30,574 nucleotides of DNA from JAUIBE01 sp035267185 (GTDB taxonomy: Bacteria > Pseudomonadota > Gammaproteobacteria > Xanthomonadales > SZUA-36). Numbering within the stretch: the stretch's first letter is position 1; each line of letters starts with the position of its first letter. The position numbers and the translations under genes were made by a program. Positions 25,041 through 30,574 of this stretch are shown piece after piece. The notes beneath the pieces were generated by a model. It did no database searches and was not told where the DNA came from. It saw only the letters and a list, made by a program, of their open reading frames with translations. The stretch is taken from positions 1-30,574 of the forward strand of contig DATFLY010000016.1 in NCBI GenBank assembly GCA_035267185.1, given 5' to 3'.

Positions 25041-25728
25041 TGCGAAACAAACCACCGACGGCTACAGCGATGAGCGCTACTGGGATGAGTATCACGAAAT
25101 TGCGCTCGCCAAATCTCTTGATCGTGCCATCAAGCTGGAAACCTGGCTTGATAGCTTTCGTCCGCTCCTGGAGGGATTAAAAGGAGAAGCCATCCTCGAC
25201 CTGGGATGTGGAGGTGGCCATGACGCGGTTGCGCTTTCAAAGTCCGGATTTCGTTTGTCGGGGTGTGATATTTCCGGTATCGCGGTAAAAGAGGCCACCA
25301 GGCTGGCGCAGGACCGTTCACAGGACGTCGATTTCATCCAGCATGATATCGCCACACCCCTGCCCTATAGCGATGGACAGTTTTCCGGGGTCATCTGCAA
25401 TCTCACCCTGCATATGTTTCCGCCAACCATCGCTAAGCGCATAGTCAATGAGGTCAGGCGCTGTCTTTTACCCGGCGGTTTATTCGCTTTCCACGTTAAC
25501 GCAACTGATGACCTGCCCTTCAGGCGTAAACTCCAGCCGCCGGTGCGTGCACTGGATAACGGGATGTATTGCTTTGGCCTGGGCCAGACCATGCGCTTTT
25601 TCAGCAAATCAGACTGTCGAAAACTAATGGCGGACTGGGAGATCGCCCTGCTTGAGCCGGTACAAATGCTGAGTCCGGATGGCGAAATCGTGAAATGTGC
25701 CTGGCGTTGCGCAGCGCATCGTCGATAA
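25027..25728 (+). CDS. Class I SAM-dependent methyltransferase
   Basis: This 233-aa protein has a Rossmann methyltransferase fold. Motif I is ILDLGCGGGHDAVALSKSG (from residue 56) and the acidic end of strand 2 is LSGCDIS. DFIQHDIATPLPYSDGQFSGVICNLTLHMF covers motifs II and III, and LLPGGLFAFHVN is the post-III strand. The pattern is of the Methyltransf_11/TehB-like group that methylates small molecules. I chose the GTG at 25027 because GAGGAG lies 7 nt before it; a TTG at 25012 is in frame but has none. It overlaps the sulfotransferase by 14 nt, so it is the sixth and last gene of the operon. The substrate is unknown. A convergent gene ends 38 nt downstream. Confidence 0.88.
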   Translation: MTSTDAKQTTDGYSDERYWDEYHEIALAKSLDRAIKLETWLDSFRPLLEGLKGEAILDLGCGGGHDAVALSKSGFRLSGCDISGIAVKEATRLAQDRSQDVDFIQHDIATPLPYSDGQFSGVICNLTLHMFPPTIAKRIVNEVRRCLLPGGLFAFHVNATDDLPFRRKLQPPVRALDNGMYCFGLGQTMRFFSKSDCRKLMADWEIALLEPVQMLSPDGEIVKCAWRCAAHRR

Positions 25729-25766
25729 GAATCCCGGATACAGGGTGGGATGAGCCCGCTGCAGAT

Positions 25767-26555
25767 TTAATCGAATTCGCCGAGTGCCCTTTGAATGCCT
25801 GAAGCCAGCGAATCCGCCAGGCGTGCAATGGCCTCCAGGCGCTGTTCATGTCTCCAGTTGACCCGGTTCATGATTCCAAAACCGCCAGGGGTCTTGTTGA
25901 CATCGAGGACATAAAGCGCACCATCGGCGTTGCTTCTCAGGACATCGAGTTCACCGAAATCCAGTCCCATACCATGGCACATCGCCCTGATGGCCTGAAC
26001 CTCCTTCGAACTGAAGATTGCCCCGGGTGAGTCCAGTGCGACTGATCGTTTTCGCGTCTTGATGGCATTGACAGGCAGGTCCTTTTGTTCCAAGTAAACA
26101 ACCGGGATGTCGCCCAGGATGATCGGGACGCGATACTCGAGCATGGCACCATCCTGCGAAGAATCGATCAGCATCTGGTAAACCCGGCCCTCTTCAGATT
26201 CCACTATGGGCAGGTCAACGATTTCTCCGCCAAGGGCATTCTCGTCAAATTTACACACAGCCCGTCCGGAAAAGGAAAGAGGGTCGACAAAAGATGATCG
26301 CCCGAACGCCCTGATAAATTCCTTTTCCACCCGGCGCTTGCTGATGTCCAGGCAGCGCAAATTTAACACTGGCTTGCGACCAGCGATCTGCAGCAAATGT
26401 TCATCGGGTTTCACCCAGGTCTGGTCCTGCCAGCAAATGGCAAAGTCGAATTCATCGTCAGGATCCTGGGTGGCAAACCAACCCAGTCGCATGAAGATGG
26501 GAATGATCGTATAGAATTCCCGATCCGGGTAATCCGGTAAGAATAAGGCTCGCAT
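25767..26555 (-). CDS. ATP-grasp family protein
   Basis: This 262-aa protein has the closing part of an ATP-grasp fold: GMGLDFGELDVLRSNADGALYVLDVNKTPGG at about residues 193-223, where the E-x-D and D-x-N residues bind the metal-ATP. Upstream lie a basic region (DISKRRVEKEF) and strands typical of the central subdomain (MLEYRVPIILGDIPVVYLEQKD). ATP-grasp enzymes join a carboxylate to an amine or similar through acyl-phosphate. The substrate is unknown, and the N-terminal domain is short. The same-strand stretch to the start at 26555 faces the GT8 gene, with 54 nt between them, so a shared divergent promoter is likely. I could not identify the ribosome site. Confidence 0.78.
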   Translation of the reverse strand: MRALFLPDYPDREFYTIIPIFMRLGWFATQDPDDEFDFAICWQDQTWVKPDEHLLQIAGRKPVLNLRCLDISKRRVEKEFIRAFGRSSFVDPLSFSGRAVCKFDENALGGEIVDLPIVESEEGRVYQMLIDSSQDGAMLEYRVPIILGDIPVVYLEQKDLPVNAIKTRKRSVALDSPGAIFSSKEVQAIRAMCHGMGLDFGELDVLRSNADGALYVLDVNKTPGGFGIMNRVNWRHEQRLEAIARLADSLASGIQRALGEFD

Positions 26556-26609
26556 TCAGTCTCGCTTTGATGATGGTTGACGGGGCTCAGGTCTATTATC
26601 AGGAAGAAA

Positions 26610-27572
26610 ATGAACGCGGAAAACCCCAATACATGCCTGGTGACCATCTCGGATGCTGAATTCAGCATTGGAACCGAGGTGCTGCTCTATAGCATTCACA
26701 AATTTAACCCGGATTTTGATGGTGACATCGTGGTCATTTGCGAGGACCTGCCGGATTCTGATCGGCAGCGCATCGCCTCGGTATCACCCGCCCGGTTCCA
26801 GGCACCTGATGACCGACTGCGGCAGGCTGTGGAAAATCTTCGCAGCCATGAACCTCGCCTGGATGATATTTATCGTCGCTTGTTTTCGCTCGAGGCGTTT
26901 CGATTCTCCGACTACGATCGGGTGGTTTATCTTGACAGTGATATCTATTGCCAGGGAGATATCTCCAGTCTTTTCGCAGCTGACGAACCGCTGCTTGCCT
27001 GCGCTGATGGTTTTACCTATGCAGATCGAATTGATGAACGACTCAGTGAAGGTGAGGCCGGACAACTTCGGGAGCGATATGGGCGACGCATGTCCGGTTC
27101 ATTCAATGCGGGCGTCCTCAGCATCAGCCCGCGAAAGCTTGGCGCCTCGATATATGAAGAATTATTGAGCTGGCTGGAACCCGAACGCTGGAAGTCGATG
27201 GGGCCTGGTAAATTCACCGACCAGATGCTGTTGAACATCCACTTCAATGGGGACTTTGCCTGCCTGGAAGCGATTTACAACTACATGGTTTTCCTGGAGG
27301 GATACCAGAAAATTGCAGAGGGTGCCGCATTTGTTGATGCGCGCCTGGTGCATTTTGCCGGCTCCCTGAAACCCTGGTTCGAGTACGAACCTGAAATGCT
27401 GGCTCGCCGTGCACCCCAGTGTTTCAAAGCCTTCGATGCCTGGCGCGAATTGCTGGACCAGGCCCGCGGACCCATCGACGAGGAAGAAACACGCCGGAGA
27501 TTCAGCGCTCACCAGGATTGGATCAGTTCCTACAACAGCAACCCGATCAAGCCAACAGGCCGCATATACTGA
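26610..27572 (+). CDS. GT8-family glycosyltransferase
   Basis: This 320-aa GT-A enzyme has the GT8 pattern: an N-terminal strand CLVTISDAEFSIGTEVLLYSIHKFNPDF, a KLFSLEAF-like RRLFSLEAFRFSDYDRVVYLDSDIY with the DxD metal site (DSD), FNAGVLSISPRKL, and a later TDQMLLNIHF and VHFAGSLKPW. GT8 members move galactose, glucose or related sugars from UDP donors with retention. I chose the ATG at 26610, which has AGGA 5 nt upstream; a TTG at 26577 in frame has no support. It is divergent from the ATP-grasp gene and convergent, with a 28-nt gap, with the sulfotransferase. The acceptor is unknown. Confidence 0.88.
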   Translation: MNAENPNTCLVTISDAEFSIGTEVLLYSIHKFNPDFDGDIVVICEDLPDSDRQRIASVSPARFQAPDDRLRQAVENLRSHEPRLDDIYRRLFSLEAFRFSDYDRVVYLDSDIYCQGDISSLFAADEPLLACADGFTYADRIDERLSEGEAGQLRERYGRRMSGSFNAGVLSISPRKLGASIYEELLSWLEPERWKSMGPGKFTDQMLLNIHFNGDFACLEAIYNYMVFLEGYQKIAEGAAFVDARLVHFAGSLKPWFEYEPEMLARRAPQCFKAFDAWRELLDQARGPIDEEETRRRFSAHQDWISSYNSNPIKPTGRIY

Positions 27573-27600
27573 ATTCCCGCAGCGCGGTTACTTCAACAGA

Positions 27601-28464
27601 CTAACCGCTCTCGATTTTGAAATACCCGCTCCAGGGTGACTCATTGAAAACAGGCTTCAGTTCTGAAAAATTTACGATGCGTCGATCCAGTGATTGTGAT
27701 TCCAGTTTGGATACCGCAGGTTCAAGATTGGCTGGTTCGAGGTTGAGAAACTGTAGCAGGGAAGCGCCAATCGATTCGGGATCGCGGCAAAGTTGCTCGT
27801 AACTCAGGGGAAAATAATGGCCTGCCGAAAATTTCTGCTCAGCCGCTCGATGAAGCTCGTCAACCTCTTCAAAGTCCTGTCGCAGGCGATCAGCATCAAG
27901 CGCGATCACGGGGCGATCTGTATCAAACGACCCGGTCGTATCCGGCTTGTGCAGGTGTGTCACTTCATCGAGGCGCTCCGGATTCCACTTGTGCCACTGC
28001 CCGGTTCGGCGCGCCAGAATATGTGAAAGATGTCGTGCCAGGCCGTTTTCCCTTCGCAGGTGAATCACCCGAAGGGCCGACATTTGTTGCAGCAAATCCC
28101 AGATATTATTCCAGGCTGGATTTTCGCGAATGCCAGGGAATGCCTTTAATCCTCCGGGATGGTAGATTTGCAGCACAAAACCTGCAGCCTTGCATTGCTC
28201 GCCATGATCGAAATACACCCATCGGTCCAGGATTTCCCTGGTTTCCAGGGTTAAGGGATACGGAAGCTTTGGGTCATCAGAATTGAAAACCTCGCTCTGG
28301 CACACCAGCGCAGGATGGGATTCCAGCATTGAACGCAGCAGGTGTGTTCCTGATCGCAGATGAGAAATAATGACAAAACGCGTATACGCCAATTTGGAAA
28401 ACCCGGGTCGAATGCGTGAGCAGCATACCTCAGGCGTGTTGCAAGTTCCCACCCACCGGACCAC
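27601..28464 (-). CDS. Sulfotransferase, Stf0/NodH-like group (second)
   Basis: This protein of up to 287 aa has a PAPS loop SHLRSGTHLLRSMLESHP (from residue 34) followed by a CQSEVFN block. It matches the layout TPRSGSNWLCTLLNSHP then CHHELFN of the protein at 24234-25040. The 3'-phosphate block RVIHLRRENGLARHLSHILARRTGQW also has its R-x-N and S counterpart there. The two proteins belong to one subfamily. In place of the usual P-R/K-S the loop starts H-L-R-S, so its activity deserves checking. The GTG at 28464 lies only 6 nt from the divergent gene start and lacks a ribosome site; a TTG at 28392 just before the first strand (LAYTRFVIIS) may be the real start. The acceptor is unknown. Confidence 0.8.
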   Translation of the reverse strand: MVRWVGTCNTPEVCCSRIRPGFSKLAYTRFVIISHLRSGTHLLRSMLESHPALVCQSEVFNSDDPKLPYPLTLETREILDRWVYFDHGEQCKAAGFVLQIYHPGGLKAFPGIRENPAWNNIWDLLQQMSALRVIHLRRENGLARHLSHILARRTGQWHKWNPERLDEVTHLHKPDTTGSFDTDRPVIALDADRLRQDFEEVDELHRAAEQKFSAGHYFPLSYEQLCRDPESIGASLLQFLNLEPANLEPAVSKLESQSLDRRIVNFSELKPVFNESPWSGYFKIESG

Positions 28465-28470
28465 GCAACA

Positions 28471-29775
28471 ATGAATGATTTTATATTCGCACTGCTGGAT
28501 ACGACCGAGCGGTTTGCTGACCGCGAAGCAGCGAAACAGGCACGTGGCTGGAGCATTGGATTCACCCGCTTCAAATATGACGGTCGGATCATCGAATCGG
28601 CCAATCGTGATGAATTGCTGCAGATGGCGGTTTCAACAGGTGCACGTCACTGCCTGTTGCTGTCCTATGGCAGTTTTGTCTCCGAAGTCTGGGTGCCGCA
28701 CCAGTCCGATAATGGCAGGCCGGATCATGAAGACACTACTGATGGAAATATTCTGGACAGTCTCTTCCGATGGACCGAACGACATGGTCTGGCCGTGGCT
28801 GGAAAGTTCTCGGAGAGCGGCTCCAGCCTGCCGGAACTATTATTTATCGACTTACAACAATTCCCGAAGCAAGGCGTTCCCACCTTCGATGCGGTCAGGG
28901 TCGAAGCGCTTGAAAACACCCTGCCCGCCCATATCGCGAACCAGATCATTTCGTTCAATCCATCTGCACAAAACTCCGACTTCCTGGCGCAGCTCGACAC
29001 ACTGACCGCCAGGCTCAGGAAAGCAGTCTTCGTCTGGAATATTGAGTCATACGAAGATATCGAATCACCTGCGCCGGGTTTCACCGCGCCACTCACTTCT
29101 CTTTACACGGTTGCCGCAGGGTTCAAGCCAAACCGGATTCTTGAAACGCATGGATTCCATCGGAAAACCCGAATGGTGATTTTCGACTACAGCCTCAAAG
29201 GGCTGGAACACCGTCGCCTGATGCATCAGGAATGGAATGGCGAGGACTATCCCCGCTTCCTGCGCCAGCGGTTTGGCAATGCCGATCGCGATGACATCCA
29301 CTATTTGTTGTGGCACGGCGCCACGCCGGAAAACCCTGACTGGTCCCTGATGGAAAAGCGCTGGCAACAGGAACTTGACGCCTGGGGCGGTGAATCAGCA
29401 TTCACCGATCATTGGCAGCGATTCCGGGAGCTCGATATTGAATACGTGCACTGCGATTTGTTGCAGGCACCGGAAAAAATTCTGGAATGCGTGAAGCACG
29501 AACCCGGTTCACTGATCTGGTGGAGCAATGCCTTTCTGACACTTGACAGTATCCGACGCTACACCACCTCACAGCGCAAGGTCATTTATCGAAACTGGAT
29601 TGAAAGCCTGGCTCAAAAGGCACCACTTCTGCACCTTTATGGCTCTGACTGTAACAACCTGAGTGTCAATGGATTTACAGCTCAGGAATATTCCGGATGG
29701 TTGACAGAGGACGGGGATGATCCACTTGACGAGCTCACGCCAAAGGGACTTAATCGCATTAAAATGCGTTATTGA
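28471..29775 (+). CDS. Hypothetical protein, 434 aa, not recognised
   Basis: I do not recognise this family. It has no signal peptide, no strong membrane segment and no repeats. It is rich in aromatic and charged residues, and has several Trp-containing stretches (LWHGATPENPDW, LIWWSNAFLTLDSIRR, KVIYRNWIES). The order of strands and helices at about 175-360 (KAVFVWNIESYEDI, ILETHGFHRKTRMVIFDYSLKGLEHRRLMHQEW) suggests a Rossmann-like domain, but no SAM, nucleotide or metal motif is plain. The ATG at 28471 is divergent from the sulfotransferase with 6 nt between the annotated starts, and no ribosome site is seen. It ends at a strong bidirectional terminator. Its place among transferases hints at a related pathway, not a function. 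Confidence 0.65.
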   Translation: MNDFIFALLDTTERFADREAAKQARGWSIGFTRFKYDGRIIESANRDELLQMAVSTGARHCLLLSYGSFVSEVWVPHQSDNGRPDHEDTTDGNILDSLFRWTERHGLAVAGKFSESGSSLPELLFIDLQQFPKQGVPTFDAVRVEALENTLPAHIANQIISFNPSAQNSDFLAQLDTLTARLRKAVFVWNIESYEDIESPAPGFTAPLTSLYTVAAGFKPNRILETHGFHRKTRMVIFDYSLKGLEHRRLMHQEWNGEDYPRFLRQRFGNADRDDIHYLLWHGATPENPDWSLMEKRWQQELDAWGGESAFTDHWQRFRELDIEYVHCDLLQAPEKILECVKHEPGSLIWWSNAFLTLDSIRRYTTSQRKVIYRNWIESLAQKAPLLHLYGSDCNNLSVNGFTAQEYSGWLTEDGDDPLDELTPKGLNRIKMRY

Positions 29776-29777
29776 AA

Positions 29778-29807
29778 AAACGGCGGATGATTTTTCATCC
29801 GCCGTTT
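29778..29807. terminator. Bidirectional intrinsic terminator
   Basis: A perfect 13-bp stem (29778-29790 with 29795-29807; core GGCGGATGA/TCATCCGCC) has a 4-nt T loop. On the minus strand it is followed by a T6 run, a textbook terminator for the haem-motif gene at 29832; on the plus strand it gives TTTCTGTT after the unknown gene. It begins 3 nt after the stop at 29775. Confidence 0.88.
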
Positions 29808-29831
29808 CTGTTCAAAATTGCAGAAGTGCTA

Positions 29832-30574
29832 TCAGGGAACGTCAGGAGCTGGGTTTGACGTACCTGGTTCGGTGATTTCAGGCGCTTCTGGTTCCTTGAC
29901 ACGGCCACCACCGAGCACAAAGCTGAAGTCATTGCCGCCCAGTTGCGCCACACCGTGGCAACCCATACAGCCGCCCATGTTCGCGGTTTCCGTCAATTGG
30001 TCACCATCAAAGGTCAAGGTGTTTTGATAGGTGGCACGCTCATTAAAATTATCAAAATTGGCAGGGAAATCGCTCGGCAATCCACCGGTCAGACGACCCC
30101 GAAAATGCTGCAGACCGTAGTCAGTCTCAACCATGATATTTGCCAGGTAGAAAGTGGCAATGGAACGATTGTCATGATACTTGTTGGTGTCGATCTCGGT
30201 GACATCGAAAGGCTCAGGCTGTACATGAACCAGCCGGTAGTGAAGAAACGGCGAACTCTCGAACCCCTGGTCTTCGATGTACTGCTCAATGGCGTTGTGC
30301 GCAGAACGGTTCACCCTGCGAATATGCGCCGGAATCGGATGGTCACGATGATTCTGGCAGACGAAGCCAGCACTTGGCAGCGCTGCTTTATCGACGTTCT
30401 CCTTGTAGTACAGGCGGTCACCGATTGTTTCTTCCTGGCAATAATCAGCCGGATTGGTATCGTCGCCGACGATGGTCAGGATTGGACCACCGTCATCAGG
30501 ATCAGCATCTTCGTAAAGCAGGGTCGGCGCTGTGGAGTTGTCTTCACCACCATCGTCCTGGAAACGACCGTCCT
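29832..30574 (-). CDS. CMGCH haem-motif protein, C-terminal part (paralogue)
   Basis: The frame is open from the right edge, so the N-terminus, any signal peptide and the start are missing. 246 residues are visible. It carries NMGGCMGCHG (CMGCH at 29955-29969), then QLGGNDFSFVLGGGRVKEPE, which lines up with QLKGYDFNFIFRRGRVNKPE of the protein at 20451-22331. Upstream, FYLANIMVETDYGLQHFRG matches YYLANLMLETSYRLQNYSG, and GDRLYY matches GRRLYY. They are clear paralogues, 7.5 kb apart and on opposite strands. A Pro- and Glu-rich tail follows the motif. It is inferred to be a periplasmic redox protein. The terminator at 29778 closes this gene. Confidence 0.78.
   Translation of the reverse strand, partial: DGRFQDDGGEDNSTAPTLLYEDADPDDGGPILTIVGDDTNPADYCQEETIGDRLYYKENVDKAALPSAGFVCQNHRDHPIPAHIRRVNRSAHNAIEQYIEDQGFESSPFLHYRLVHVQPEPFDVTEIDTNKYHDNRSIATFYLANIMVETDYGLQHFRGRLTGGLPSDFPANFDNFNERATYQNTLTFDGDQLTETANMGGCMGCHGVAQLGGNDFSFVLGGGRVKEPEAPEITEPGTSNPAPDVP

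Overview
This 30.6 kb window looks like a chromosomal segment of a Gammaproteobacterium, judged by eye to have mid-50s percent GC. The housekeeping genes support this: single-chain SdaA, RF3 (prfC), a birA-coaX-SPOR string, PspC, a DUF4124/M23 peptidase and a MATE pump. The set would fit a Xanthomonadales/Chromatiales-type relative such as Wenzhouxiangellaceae, but that placement is a guess from gene content. No phage, transposase, integrase or CRISPR array is visible.

Layout. (1) 1-1626, minus: the N-terminal 542 codons of a secreted protein with tandem 115-residue modules; it runs off the left edge. A good sigma70-like promoter and overlapping inverted repeats lie upstream. (2) 1935-3853: an isoprenylcysteine carboxyl methyltransferase (ICMT)-like membrane methyltransferase (minus) and a GT4 glycosyltransferase (plus). 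(3) 3940-4273: tRNA-Thr(TGT), followed by a 179-bp-period direct repeat that copies the last 14 nt of the tRNA; a run of hairpins sits between the copies. (4) 4281-9090, minus: a tightly coupled operon of a fused fatty-acid kinase FakA-FakB, plsY, birA without its DNA-binding domain, coaX and a SPOR-domain protein. The first four genes bear on acyl-phosphate, phospholipid, biotin-carboxylase and CoA supply. (5) 9377-16994: PspC protein, Kelch lipoprotein plus glutaredoxin-like protein, sdaA, M23 peptidase, prfC and a MATE exporter. (6) 17039-30574: an accessory region with three sulfotransferases, a GTP cyclohydrolase II-RibD reductase fusion, an MFS transporter, two related lipoprotein-like or exported proteins with a CMGCH haem-attachment motif, a twin WD40 propeller, a SAM methyltransferase, an ATP-grasp ligase, a GT8 glycosyltransferase and a 434-aa protein I do not recognise.

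The best candidate for an undescribed system is the six-gene plus-strand unit 17922-25728. It has a near-consensus promoter at 17831-17858, and its genes overlap or lie at most 14 nt apart. Its order is RibA-RibD_C fusion, MFS, CMGCH lipoprotein, WD40, sulfotransferase, methyltransferase. The next genes (ATP-grasp, GT8, third sulfotransferase, unknown) run in alternating orientation, and a second CMGCH paralogue closes the window. An inferred reading is a pathway that starts from GTP, makes a reduced pyrimidine, and decorates and exports a small molecule, with a periplasmic haem protein involved. Nothing in the sequence proves that.
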